From Pieris napi (taxonomy: Eukaryota > Arthropoda > Insecta > Lepidoptera > Pieridae), in NCBI RefSeq assembly GCF_905475465.1, contig NC_062248.1:7192001-7256000 (forward strand): 64,000 nucleotides of DNA. The letters run 5' to 3'. Shown piece after piece: positions 25,584 through 37,359 of this stretch. Under the pieces are notes generated by a model. The model was given only the letters and a program-made list of their open reading frames with translations. It was not told the DNA's origin and made no database searches. A program made the translations under genes and the position numbers. Positions within the stretch are counted from its first letter, which is position 1. Each line of letters opens with the position of its first letter.

Positions 25584-25839
25584 TCTAATATATAAAATTC
25601 TCGTGTCGCGGTGTTTGTGGTTAAACTCCTCCGAAACGGCTCGACCGATTCTCATGAAATTTTGTGTGCATAATTCAATTTAAAAAAAAAAAAAAAAAAA
25701 CAATTTATTATTTAAATAATAGTAGTTGTATGCATTAAAAAATACATACAACCCCTAATTTTCACCCCTCTACGATCTTCACCCTATTTTTTATTATAAA
25801 TGATATACATGGCAAAACGACGTTTGCCAGGTCAGCTAG
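25584..25839 (+). mobile_element. Short non-autonomous Helitron (256 bp)
   Basis: It starts TCTAATATATAAAATTCTCG after host A and ends GGTCAGCTAG before T at 25840. A hairpin with GGCAAAACG / CGTTTGCC arms (25811-25828) lies seven bases before CTAG, which is the canonical Helitron 3' structure. An A run near 25.68-25.70 kb replaces part of the interior present in longer copies. Confidence 0.9.
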
Positions 25840-26374
25840 TAGTGTTATACGTGTAATGATTCAAATACCTAACGATTAATAGAATGTACAAAAATCGATA
25901 CTTATTTCGTCATTACATTAATAAGAAATGATTACAATAAGGGAAAATAAGTTTGTATGGCCCTAATATATGAAAAGAACTTTCTTTTATGCAGACTGTT
26001 AAAAATATTTTAAAAGAATACTATACTGGCACGGTAACAATAGAAGGACCATAAACAAAATACGTTTTCCTGTTTGTTCCTGTTGGGCCGTTGACAAAGC
26101 ATTCGTTAAGTATGTGCTTACAGCGAGTAACCGTGTTTCTCGTGTGCTTGAAGGAAACCAGTCATGTGCAAAAGGGGAAAATATTGTTATCTGTAGCGCT
26201 TTTATGGCTTAGTTGGTTACGCACATGGGTAATACCTGCATATTTTGCTTTCCACTGTCGAAGAATCAATAATATTTTAGTTTTAAAGAACATAAATGCT
26301 TTGGATTAAATGATCTTAACTAATCGGGGTGTGACGGGACTTCATATATATTGCAGTAGTTAATTATAATATTA

Positions 26375-26490
26375 CTAGCTGATCCCGCAAACGTCATTTT
26401 GCCATTTTTCCTTTGATAGATTGCTTATGTTCTAATGTAAATGAAGTGTATGTGTGTTAAATTTGTCATATCTTATTTTCTTGTATTAGA
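26375..26490 (-). mobile_element. Helitron 3' end, diverged
   Basis: The plus strand reads A|CTAGCTGATCCCGCAAACGT. Its complement is a Helitron end ...GCGGGATCAGCTAG followed by T. Interior blocks of the other copies are not recognisable beyond about 100 bp, so the other boundary is a guess. Confidence 0.5.
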
Positions 26491-29080
26491 ACGTAAAAAT
26501 TCATGAATACAGCCTCCTACCAAATAACCGAATCTATCTCTGCGTAAACTTATTTATGAAACAATTACCTTACTTTATAGGAGCCTATGTATTGCGAGGT
26601 CTTAAGGCCTAAATCCGGCGAAAGAATAATTGTTTCTGGTTGTAAGCTAAGAAGGCTGGCCTGGATTGCTTGCCTTAAAATTGATATCTAACAGAAGACT
26701 ATCCGATATTGAGATAACACACAACACATGGCTTCATACAATTTTCTACAAGAGGTCACACAATTTTTGTAATTAAAAAAATAATCCAGAAATACATAAT
26801 AACATAATAAAAGTATGCAGTTTCAAACATTACCGACAAATTTTAATTCAAAGTACTGAAAAACAGATTCCGCTCTCTTGTTATGTGAATAGATTAAAAA
26901 TTTAATAATTTAGCCAACCGTATTCAGTCACAACAGAAATTCAAGTTATAAAATTATTAAGCAAGAATAATTAAAACGTGACTTGGAAAATTTGAAAGCA
27001 ACAAACATTTTGGCTAGCATTTTACTTGTCCTCAAATTGAAATTATAAACAAAAATGAATAACACAGATAACAAATGTAATGGTAAGTTGTGTTTGGCAC
27101 ATTCGAAATTCAAAAAACGTTTAGGTATTAGTCCTAAGTGGATTTAAATAGCCGTGTAATTGACGTTACGCAATATATAACGCCAAAGGCTACAGCGGCT
27201 GGTCCGAGCCATTACGATGAGTTACTGTGTTTATCTTGACAGTTTTAAATTCCGTTAGAGTCAACTCGCCGTATCTGATGACGCTACGTCACGGCCCCGC
27301 TTTATATTTTAGTCGTGTAAGCTTTTACAATTTTTGAGTTACTTTATTCTGTTGTAAACGTTAGACTATTAGATAATTAGTACAATAATACTCTATGTCG
27401 CATGTCAGAACTTGAGCCCTTGGGAATAGCTTAAAAATAGTGTAAGTTTCTAAATAAATGACACACTTCGATTTTTTTTTAATATTGACGTTCACAACAA
27501 AGTTTTTATTTGTACCTAATATTTCTACTTTTACTCCACTTTTCTTCTATCTTTCAGTTCTCTTTGTTACACTAAGCTGTCTGTTGGCACAGATTGCTTT
27601 GAATAAATTGCTTTTAAGCACGTTGCACGTAGCCTTAAGATTTATCATATTTTAATGTCAATAACCTACTTATACTTAATGTTTATCAGATAGTTAACCT
27701 TCCAATAGAATATTAAACTTATTTTCTTAATGAAATAATATCAATAATTGTTTGTGTGCAATATAGCAAGAGTGTCCTTGGTACAATTTGCATGTAAATT
27801 TTAACAAGATTTATTTTTAGACAAGATTAAGGTTAAGTATTTATCCAGTTCACGCCCCCGCCTTCAATCGAGACACACCCTTGGTCTTATCAAGCAGTGT
27901 TATAATTCACTGCGCGTTCACCATTTGCAATTTCCACTGTCCAACCAACGCAATTTTCCTATCCAAACATTTTGTCTTTGTACCTTTTTTCATTAAGCAT
28001 ATTAAAATGTCACGTTCACGCTGCACTCTATTCGTGTTATTCTGTTAGTCTGGTACTGCATTTGCACCACATCATATTTTAAATTTCATGTCATGTGTGT
28101 TGTCTAGTCCAAAACTATCATATATAAGCAATTGTAAAATATTGCACCATTATTTGGGATGCCCATATCTTAAAAACTATGTTCCTAGATGATTTAAATT
28201 ACTTTTAATTTCACACGTACGAAATGTTATACTGATGCTTAGAAGCCTAGTTACTCAAATCAAATAGTATCGAATTTCAATAATGTCATATACAGATAAG
28301 CTTTTTGTCGATTAAAGTTTTAAAAAAAATTTGGCCTCATTGTGGTTAACCGCGTGATCCAACCCTGGTGCATGTTTCATTCTATGTGCGCACTTATCAC
28401 TTGGTCAGAAGAAAATCTTTAAGAAAAAATACAATATATGTGATATATTGTAGCACTACCAAATTATTATTATAAAATAAAAGGTAATATCATCGGAAAG
28501 GCTCTTATCATTTTGATCTGAATATAATTCTGATACAGTTCAAATAATTAATAATATCGATTGTTATACGCATATGTAGTGGTAAACATAGTGATTATCA
28601 TAATACGTTTACTCTTTGAATATTTTTAAAATAAACTCTTTTTAATATTTATGATCTTAATTTTTTATTCCTTCGTATAAAACGAAAGTTCTAAGCTTTA
28701 GCATTATTAAGTCTCGTCCACGTCGCCACAAAGTTTCATATTAAGTAAGCACTAAGCAGAAACGACGGCTTTATGAATGTGAAATCAGTTTGAACTTATA
28801 CATTTCGAAAGCTCATTATAATATGATGAAGACACATAAAAAGCTAATAGTTATTTTTAATTTATAGGACGCTTGGTTAAAGATACCGGATTTTTGTAGA
28901 CTTTAAAATTATTATTATTTGTTCTCGTTGGATGATGTTCACGTTTCGGTTAAGGAGTTCATGAGCTTGATTTCTTTCGAAACTTTATATTGTCTATAAA
29001 GATATAATTGCTAATCATTATTTCATAATCATTATTTCATCAGTAAAAAACGTTCAAGTAATATTGTACCAGGCTAGCTT
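26491..29080. other. Anonymous DNA, no gene recognised
   Basis: No supported gene. A GC-richer patch at 27.18-27.31 kb contains TGACGCTACGTCA (27279-27291, CRE-like half-sites) just before a TATA-like word. A short SINE-like scrap ('tgtttcattctatgtgcgca') lies near 28.37-28.39 kb. Confidence 0.4.
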
Positions 29081-29092
29081 AGATGACCACAG

Positions 29093-29190
29093 GAGACGCC
29101 CATTCAGGCCGAGCTATGCTCTCCAAAACAGCCCGAGATGAGCTGTAAAGGCCCTTAAGGCCAACCGCGAGATTCCTTTAAAAAAATAAA
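29093..29190 (+). repeat. 98-bp retroinsertion flanked by 12-bp target duplication
   Basis: AGATGACCACAG occurs at 29081-29092 and again at 29191-29202, flanking exactly 98 bp. The insert ends in an A-rich tail (tttaaaaaaataaa), so it was placed by target-primed reverse transcription. Its body ('caggccgagctatgctctcc', 'gagatgagctgtaaaggccc') is a block I recognise from lepidopteran retroposons. It is a severely 5'-truncated copy. Confidence 0.85.
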
Positions 29191-29940
29191 AGATGACCAC
29201 AGTAACTACTTTTATATTCAAGGCGTAAAGTCTCTATAGCTCTTCCCATTAAACCCGTCCAACTCACTGTCACAAATGAGGAAATTTATGGTCGGTCTCG
29301 ACTGAATTTTATCAAAAAAAATATAAGGAGCTATGCGTAATTGTAATATAAGCCTGTTTCATACTCATTTGTTTTTCTTTAATTTGATTTTTGCTTACGT
29401 TCATTAGTTAGTTACGTTCTATACATTGAGTTACCTACTTTCATTGGATTTGCCATAGTAATGCGTAGACATTCATCTAAGTTTAAATAAAATAAAAAGA
29501 CTAAATTCCTAGACTAGGAAACTAGGAAATAATTTCAGAGTTCAAATATTAAGCACTTTATACGACATTCATTCGATTTTACGATTCTATTTTCAGGTGA
29601 GAATTGTAGAACTTACATTATTTTCATATCTACTTGATTGCATAGTACTTTTACGGCAGCTCGATTTTATGACTAGTGCCTCAATTTCCCGCCAGGGGGC
29701 AGCAATTTCCTTTCGTTTGTCGCACACATCCTTAACATGCTCTTTACTGGACCGATTTTCTCATATCCTTAGACCACAAAAATGTTTTATTTACAAAGGT
29801 AGAGTCGTGTATGTAATATGAATAATTATAAGTATAAGGTAACCTTCGAAACCCATATGTATGAATTTGTTTTTATAATTCATGGTATTATTATATTTAA
29901 TTATCTACTTCATGACTATTTCTTTGTATCAGTGTGTCAA

Positions 29941-30389
29941 TCTATATCACGTCATCACGCGTGAACAGGTGGACCGATTTCGCTAATTATTTTTTTGTTG
30001 TGTTTGTTATTGTCAATAGAAGGTTCTTATGAAAGAAAAAAATTAAAAAATTGCGCGGAAAAATAAAAAATTTAAGAATACTTAACCACCATATAATTCA
30101 AACTTTTTTGATATGGCGTTTTGACAGAATGCGTGCTGCAACTATCGTCAAAGAGGATGTAAGAAAAATGAATATCGTTTAAAACAAATGCTTCAATCAG
30201 AGTTATTGTAGTGATAAAATACATATAAAATAATTATATACGAGCCAGGAAAACAAACAAAGAATGATATATAACATAAAGCATAAGATTAATAAACACT
30301 TTGTTTCTGAAATATTTTTATAGTTAATTATACCAATTTGAAATCAATATTCATCGTTAAGACAGGACAACGTCTGTCGGATCCGCTAG
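29941..30389 (+). mobile_element. Non-autonomous Helitron (449 bp), separate family
   Basis: It starts TCTATATCACGTCATC after A at 29940. It ends GTCTGTCGGATCCGCTAG before T at 30390. The subterminal hairpin has GACAG (30361-30365) and CTGTC (30374-30378) arms seven bases before CTAG. The interior does not match the 25.6-kb family, so this is a different Helitron family. No coding capacity. Confidence 0.85.
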
Positions 30390-30436
30390 TAAGAGATAAA
30401 ATTTCAAATTAAGAACGCAGTTCTAAAATATTTATA

Positions 30437-30690
30437 ATGGTAGGGGAGCCCAAGAGGGGATTTCGGGATTTACTAAAGCGCGGCAGATTAATATATAGGG
30501 GGATACCTTGTACCCGGTTAAGAACCTCCACAAAACATGAGGCCCATATATAAGGCCGCCCGTGAAGGAGACAGGATCAGATTAGTAAAAAAAAAATGAC
30601 CATCAGAAATTCCCGAGCGCGTCAGATTAAGGTAGGGTGAGTTAATTACATCCTAAAAAGTGTATATTCCACTAATAAAGGAAATGGACG
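30437..30690. repeat. GC-richer anonymous block, probably an interspersed repeat
   Basis: The block begins 'ggtaggggagcccaagaggg' and contains CAGATTA three times (30484-30490, 30578-30584, 30623-30629). It continues through 'ttcccgagcgcgtcagatta' to 'aagtgtatattccactaat'. I recall similar text from other lepidopteran sequence but cannot name the family. It has no long reading frame, and no terminal inverted repeat is evident. Confidence 0.4.
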
Positions 30691-30723
30691 GCTTCATCTT
30701 CTGATGGGTCAAATGCCAGCCTT

Positions 30724-30948
30724 CCACTGCGAGCGGAACGGACCCATTACGGACTCCGCTATACTCGTAACGATGATTTTCATACATTTTCATTTCCGTG
30801 TGAAACCCGGTCAACTCGCTAACCTCATATGTGATTCTTTCAACTCGCTCTCCGCTGCGCTCGTCTCCGCTTTGGTGGAAGCACACGTATGAAAATCTTC
30901 GTTACGAGAACAGCGGAGTCCGTAATGGGTCCGTTCCGCTCGCAGTGG
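30724..30948. mobile_element. 225-bp MITE with 62-bp terminal inverted repeats
   Basis: Bases 30724-30785 match the reverse complement of 30887-30948 with few differences. Arms open CCACTGCGAGCGGAACGG and include CCCATTACGGACTCCGCT. The 101-bp centre is also CG-rich. No transposase frame is present. Short frames crossing it on both strands are products of the palindrome. Outside the arms GCCTT/GCCTC also agree, so the true ends may lie a few bases further out, and no target duplication can be fixed. Confidence 0.85.
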
Positions 30949-31211
30949 GAGGCGGGGATAAGTATCAAGTTTAATAAAATCAAGCCGCCACGATCCGTCG
31001 TTTCATTTTTAAAATCCCATTCCCTTTTCTTATATCGTGTTCCAATCTTCACTAAGAAAATATTATGATGCTTCTTTGTATGTCATGTATGTTCGTGATG
31101 TGTAATCGATATTGCTCGGAGGCATCATGCAATGCAGTTTAACAAGATATATATGGAAGTCGTTTTGTTATTGGCTTGATTTCGAAGTAAAAGTAAATAC
31201 GTTTTTTACAC

Positions 31212-31285
31212 GTCATACTTAACTTCTTTCTGACAATTCATAAGTGTACTTGTTTACCTACATGAATAAATATATTTTAAGTTTG
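31212..31285 (+). repeat. 3'-end fragment of the 22.6-kb repeat family
   Basis: The run 'cataagtgtacttgtttacc' plus 'tacatgaataaat' aligns with the 3' end of the copies at 22.6 and 63.6 kb. Only about 70 bp remain. Confidence 0.5.
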
Positions 31286-32562
31286 AGTTTAATATATAAT
31301 TATTTCATTATAATATCTTTTTATTAATTTTTCTTAATTAGAAATGTTCTAATCATGGCAAAGAGAACTGCGACTCTCTTCTCAGGATTTATTTGAATAG
31401 TCGGCAATTTCTAGATCTAGCAACATTGACCAATCACAATTTATATTAACGGTTTTGAACTAATTTTACTTTGATGTTATTAAATTATAATTACAATGGC
31501 AGCTGATACCAGCGCCATTGCTCCAACATATACAATATAATACAAGAAAACGACGCAATTTTTATTTTATTGGATTTGGTGCTTCAGATGTTAAGTTTAA
31601 TTGCTTTCTGTCGAGTACGCCTTGATGTCGGCACTTAGTTCCGAACATCAGCTGACTATGTGGCATGACGATGTCTGTCTTCTCATACATTTAACTGTAC
31701 AGTGTACGCTCTAAATTAGTTAGTCGGTTCTAATTTATTAGTAGTAGGTTATATAAGTTGTGCTTAATAAATAAATAGGATTTTTTCAAAATAGAGTGTT
31801 CTGATTTGTATGGGAAAGAATGCATCCACAAAGATGTTGGAAGAAAAAAGTTACAATAGGAAATTAATGTTTATTGTTGTAGCTTAAAATAAAGTGAATT
31901 ATATTTTATACTATTTCGGGCGCTATCTTTATACAAATTTATTATTCTTAAGTAAATTTCATTTTAGCATCTGTTCGATGGTATTATTTGTTAATCTTTA
32001 TGGCAGTTTGGTATAAAGCCGTCAGACGGTCGCCGACTTTTAATCCAAAATAGGTTAATCTAAAAACATTTTTTTCTAACTTTAAATTTAACCTTTAAAT
32101 GAAAAATATGTTACTTACTTAATTTAATTTATTTTTGCCTTTCATATGCTTGTACTTACTGTTGATACAACTTTCAACTCACGAAAGTTTTATATAAATC
32201 TTTTAAAGTTTTTCATTTAAACTATTTACGACTTAGTTCGTTTAATAAATTAAATTTGTCTAGACTAGAAACTAAACAATCCAAAATTATAACTAAGCTA
32301 AACAAAGACAAATATTAATTACAAGTCTCACTAGAAGTATTTTTTTTTCAATCTACTATTTGTCTTGGCCACACAACAGAAAAATCAGTTATATTACATA
32401 CATATATATACATTACATACATAAGGGTAGGAATTACAGTCGACTTATTGCTATGACGTCTAAAAGGGTATTGTATTCTGACACACGGTAATATATAATA
32501 GTATGGCTATGGATCTTACCCGTAAATATAATGAGTTATATTGTACGTCGTCGTTGACATAA
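31286..32562. other. Anonymous DNA, no gene recognised
   Basis: No frame, RNA or shared repeat was seen. Confidence 0.45.
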
Positions 32563-33450
32563 TAGACCAGTGCCGATAATTTTTGAAACCTAAAAAAATT
32601 ACAGTAGGATGAAACCCATTAGAAAAGCAGGGGAATATGATCAAAATGAAAGGAAAAATAAATTACGGTCGATCTGAGGTCGGGAAGGGGTCGGGGGGGG
32701 GGGGGGGGGGGGAGTTTTAAGGGTAAAAAACGGTTTATCTCGATTTCCGGCAAAACTAAAAGTCCTATCGAAGAAAGTTAAATGGCAAGGTTGTAGGTAA
32801 TAAAAAGATCTAAAACTTTTGTATTCACACATTTTCCACATAACCTCAAAATTTATGTGAAAAATTCAAAAAACCAAGTTTTTGGTTTTTAATTTTTATC
32901 TTTTACAAAAATATTTTTTTTTTAACGAAATTTGGTGAAAACTTACCTTTCTATGTCCCAAATACGCTGTAATTTATTTGATTAAAAATATTTATTTGTT
33001 CACCTTATTTTGAATAAATATCGAAAAAACACCCTAATTTTCAATCGAAAATTCTGACGTCAAAATTTCAGCTTTTTTCAAAAAGTTGGTGTCCTTTCAG
33101 TTCGTTGAAATCTCTACTTTCCTATGGTAAAAAAATATATATATATTACCATAGTAAATCTTCTCAGAAAACGCAAAAAATCGTATGCAGTAACGCCCAG
33201 ACCTGTCATCCCCTTCCTTACTTCTCTATGAATCTTCTTTAAATTATAATCAGATGCCTATTTATTACTATTTTAGGATAAGTTTTTTACCCTTAAAACT
33301 CCCCCCCCCCGACCCCTTCCCGACCTCAGATCGACCGTAATTTATTTTTCCTTTCATTTTGATCATATTCCCCTGCTTTTCTAATGGGTTTCATCCTACT
33401 GTAATTTTTTTCACTTTTTATTTATTTTAAAGGCTATCTGCACTGGTCTA
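32563..33450. mobile_element. 888-bp foldback element with about 170-bp inverted arms
   Basis: The left arm (32563-32731) and right arm (33282-33450) are inverted copies. They open TAGACCAGTGC and share AATTACAGTAGGATGAAACC, GGTCGATCTGAGGTCGGG and GTTTTAAGGGTAAAAAAC. TAA stands directly outside both ends (32560-32562, 33451-33453), consistent with a 3-bp target duplication. A TAA/TTA duplication is typical of PIF/Harbinger elements, which is an inference. The left arm has 20 consecutive G (32693-32712), the right 10 C (33301-33310). The 550-bp interior is AT-rich and has no transposase. Confidence 0.8.
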
Positions 33451-34594
33451 TAATTGATTACTACGGTCTGCCTATAGGATACGGAAAAACATTCTGTGTC
33501 ATTCTAGTATTTATATTGTTATTAGGATTATCCCTATCAGATCAGTTTCATCAATAGTGGCGCCACTTGATACACTACTAAATTTTGTAAACTAAATTGA
33601 AGTGCGAGAATTATATTTTCTAATAATACATTTTGTAAAATATGAGTTAATTTACTGAGTTTCTAGGACTCTAGAGGATACACGTTATTGTTCAATACTC
33701 ACGCGACCTTAACTTAATGATTCAGTAAGAAATAATTTCTTAGCTGAATAACTTGATGAGTTTTATGTAATTAGTTTGAATGAGTGAGTTCTTTATTCAG
33801 TTAATCAAGAGGTTGTGTGTACAAGTTTACTTTTTTTTATTATTACTAACCCGAAGTATTACACGTTTGCCGTGAGATATATATGAAAAAAAAATTCAAT
33901 GTCGACCACGCCTCTACGATAAACTATATGTCGAATATTTTTTATATATATTCTTAAATCAAATATGGTAGTTTTACCTTATAAAGATCATAGGCTCCCA
34001 TATTCCTTCACTAATAACAAACATACATTATTGAACACATCTTGATCGTATAAAAGTTATAATAGAACCCGACTTTGAACCGGGTCACTGAATTAATGGA
34101 ACGATTTTTATAAACGAAAATCTTTCATCAAAATATTTTTGTGGAAATATTTAACGTCGCTTTCAATGACTTCATGAAATTGAGATAAATTCTATTGATT
34201 TCAAATTTCAATCTACATTATACTTTAAAACAGCTATTAAAAAAGTCGTAAAATACGTAATTGTATTCTATCTAATTATATCTTTTAATATTTGTATTTT
34301 ACTACTAACACCCAAGCGAAGTGAAACAATTTTTTAAAAATAAATTTAAGATCATTCTTTAACGAAATATTACTACAACTTATTATAAAACTATCTATAG
34401 TGAACGGGTGCTGCTTGTGGTGACTGGTCATACTTGAATTCGTGTATGCGGTGATGTTGCTCAATTCGACTATGTGTTTGCGTGTTGTTCCCATGAGAAT
34501 GTAAGTGCGTGCTCCTATTTCACCATGCCTTCTGCTGATAGAGGACAAGTCTTTGTTTTTTTTTTTAATTTATGTTATTATTATTAATTACTTG
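33451..34594. other. Anonymous DNA, no gene recognised
   Basis: An 87-codon minus-strand frame (34548-34285) has no recognisable domain and AT-driven composition. Nothing else was seen. Confidence 0.4.
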
Positions 34595-34830
34595 ATATGT
34601 CATATGGAACATGGTGTAATGGTTGCAGCTCCTTACAAACGTTGTGTAAAAAAAAAATGACGATTAAAAAGAGTGGCGGAGAGTTTATTGTCAGTTCTTC
34701 TCTTGCGTTCTACGCCCTTGATTTGAGAACTGGCAGTAAATGTAAAATTAGAAGCATTAATATGTATTTCTTTACTGACGAGTGTACATTATGACTTACC
34801 TACAAGATTAAATGATTTTTTTACTTTACT
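34595..34830 (+). repeat. tRNA-headed repeat (SINE-like), longest copy of its family
   Basis: This copy keeps an upstream head 'catggtgtaatggttgcagc', whose 'tggtgtaatgg' resembles a tRNA A box. An A run leads into the body shared with 22.6 and 63.6 kb ('gattaaaaagagtggcggag', 'tttctttactgacgag'). The tail is 'gattaaatgatttttt'. The head plus body suggest a SINE with a LINE-like 3' tail. The B box is not clear. Confidence 0.65.
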
Positions 34831-34839
34831 TTTACTTTT

Positions 34840-35165
34840 TATATATACACTCACGCGATTTTCCCGAAGGGGTTGGTAGTGATCACGAATCTCCACTTGC
34901 TACGGTCATGACATACTTCTCTCGCTTCATACATGATATTCACCATGCATGTTCATCGGTTGTTGGTACTTTTGACCTGTCCTTTGGTACTGGTCTAGGT
35001 ACGTACGATAAGACCTGCTCCACCCGACCTTACCATCCACGGCTACCTTGTATATCTTACTCGTAAACCGCTTCTCATTTAGCCTTTCCATGGTCAAACC
35101 ATCTAAGCATGCCCTTTCGTATCCTCGTCACTACGTCCACTTATATTCCACTGCTTACGTCTCTC
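34840..35165 (-). pseudogene. Decayed LINE reverse-transcriptase C-terminus
   Basis: On the minus strand, broken frames include DHGKAK, then VGWS, a RTYLDQ-like word and VEIRDHYQPLRENRVSV. These follow the order of the C-terminal tail of lepidopteran endonuclease-reverse transcriptase proteins (a GRP..TY.DQ motif followed by a D..W-type ending). Stops and frameshifts interrupt it many times, so it is an old, dead copy. The match is by pattern and clade cannot be assigned. Confidence 0.5.
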
Positions 35166-35644
35166 ACTATAGCTTCAATTATATCAACATACCGTTAACG
35201 CTTAAGAATTGATTGCTCCAGTCCAGGATATTCCCTTGTTATATATAAGTTAACAAAAAAGGCAACCATAGAGTTTTATGGCACTTCTCAGATGGCATAG
35301 TCTGTAATAGATTTATATGGCTTAAATTTAGTATGAATGTGAACCATTTACATAATTATTCGAATTGAATTTGCCATTGATCAATTTATCAGAGTATACA
35401 GTCAGTATTAGTGCGAATCTGTAGTCTCTAAGGTATAACCATTGCAAGCAAGTTTAACATACACAATGTACGAACAGGTTAACCACATCTCCGGAGTTAG
35501 ACATAAAGTAGCAACACTTACTCTTAGTGTAAAGCATTTTAGCGTCAAGTGGTTTTTGAAGTAATTTTTATCATTGTTCGGTACTGAAATATGCTTTACC
35601 TTCAGCTTTACAAAAGATGGGAAAAAACATTCCAATATCCCAAC

Positions 35645-35914
35645 TCAAACCTCAAGAAGTTGTGACAAAGAATTTTTGACATTTTCAATATAAGTTAGGA
35701 ATTTTTTATCCTTTAATATGCGGTACGGTTCAGGTACCGTTTCGTTTGTAACATTGAGTATTTCTTCATTCATTTTAAAACTAACGAACTTTAAACAATT
35801 GTACCTTACTTGTGATTTATGTAGTTCACTACTAAATGTAAAAATCACGTTATACGCGCCATAGGCTTTTGTAAGATATAATAAACTCATTATTTCTTCC
35901 AACGTATATTTCAT
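35645..35914 (-). other. Unassigned 89-codon open frame
   Basis: An ATG-started frame of 89 codons with mixed hydrophobic and charged residues (for example VPEPYRILKDKKFLTYIENV). No domain, signal peptide or membrane segment is recognised. Its length is only slightly beyond chance for this AT content. It could be an exon, a gene relic or noise. Confidence 0.15.
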
Positions 35915-36266
35915 ATTGTTCTGTATAGGTACGTGAGCGATATGAAATTAATAAACGACCTTTCCACCGATTTATTGCTTGGAGTTCTCGAACTGCTTTA
36001 ATTAATAGACGTCTTATATAATCAAGAATACGATATCAAGTAATATATAATTCATGAACCCTTAATGATTTATGATTTAGTTGTATAAATATATTTACTC
36101 ACCTATTATACATTACTAGAATTCAGAGGACCACAGAACTTGTTATAGATCGAAAACGTAATCGTAAGCCTTGCGGGGCGGTGCGCCCATGGGCGGTGGT
36201 TGCCACGGAAGTATAAGTTAAGGGCACGTGAAGCCCTTTGTCGTATAAAAAGCGGTGATAGATATT

Positions 36267-36613
36267 TCTATGTATATAAAATTCTCGTGTCACATTCTCA
36301 TGTTCGTTCCCATACTCCTCCGAAACGGTCAACCAATTCTTATGAAATTTTGTATGCATATTCAGTAAGTCTGAATATCGGCTACTATCTATCTTTCAAA
36401 CCCTTAAGTGATAAGGGGTGGCCATCCCATATTTTTATATATTTTTTTTAATTTTTAGACAGTTTTTTTGTTTTTATTATTTTATGATACAACATACAGA
36501 AATACATACAACTCTTAATTTTCACCCCTCTACGATAGTTATTTTTATTGAACTAAAACAATGTTTCTTAGAAATAATATACAGGACAAAACAACGTTTG
36601 TCGGGTCAGCTGG
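36267..36613 (+). mobile_element. Short non-autonomous Helitron (347 bp)
   Basis: It starts TCTATGTATATAAAATTCTC and ends GTCGGGTCAGCTGG before T at 36614. The terminal CTGG is an allowed form of the CTRR rule. Interior blocks TCGTGTCAC, CTCCGAAACGG, TTCTTATGAAATTTTG and CCCCTCTACGAT identify it as the 11.2-/25.6-kb family. The base before TC is T instead of A, so the left edge carries a mutation or is one base off. Confidence 0.85.
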
Positions 36614-37090
36614 TTTTGCTATAAAATTGCTCTTAGAATTCTTACTATTAAGCCTCTCTAGTCTATGATGCAAAGATTTAAATGCTGTATAGCTAATGGT
36701 AATTACTAGATATTATAGAATGTAATAAAACGATTCTAATAAGCTACCATCTTATATTGTAAATGAAATGTGAAAGTAAAATTTGTGTTTCGTTATTACA
36801 ATTAATTCAGCCAATTTCAGTATTTCTAAAGTGATTTCAAGCGTCGAATCTTCTATCGAGACTGAAAAGAGCGAAAAAGGCTTTGGCAGAAAGGTGTCGT
36901 TCTCACTGTGCAAAACTTTTCAGTTCCTCTTTCTAGGCTATATTTTAAAATTTATTAATTGACGGCGATTTAACGTTTATTGAAACCAAAAGTCTTTTAC
37001 TAAAGCATCAACGCAGGTTTTGCTGACTATAAAACTCTTCGAGAAAAAATATTCCACAATACGAATACGATTTTGGTACTTTACCACGTA

Positions 37091-37359
37091 TTGTTTATAT
37101 ATTTGCGCTTGCGAGATCCCAATCTCCATTCAGATTGCGTGATACGAGACAATTCGCCAGACTATCAGACTTGGTGACATTCACGGATCGATCGGCGAGA
37201 CAGCACATTATTACGCGAGCATTGATTGATGTCCAACTATTAGCCTTAATGAGGCGCAGCCTGCGCACATTTGCCTTGCAAGCCGCAATCCCATTGCCTA
37301 CAAACGTATATACCATCACTCTCCATGAACCGTTTAGTGAGCCATTATGTACACATTAA
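37091..37359. other. GC-richer unique block, function unknown
   Basis: The stretch from 'ttgcgagatcccaatctcca' to 'catgaaccgtttagtgagcc' is nearer 48 percent G+C, against about a third in its surroundings. It matches no repeat in the window. Both strands are open for about 74 codons, which may simply reflect the higher GC. It holds ATTGATTGATG and TTAATGAGGCGCAG words. It could be a conserved non-coding element, an exon or a transposon scrap. Confidence 0.2.

Noticed and set aside
30653..31052. Several overlapping frames on both strands
   Set aside because: They arise from the palindromic arms of the 30.7-kb MITE; the same residues appear on opposite strands.
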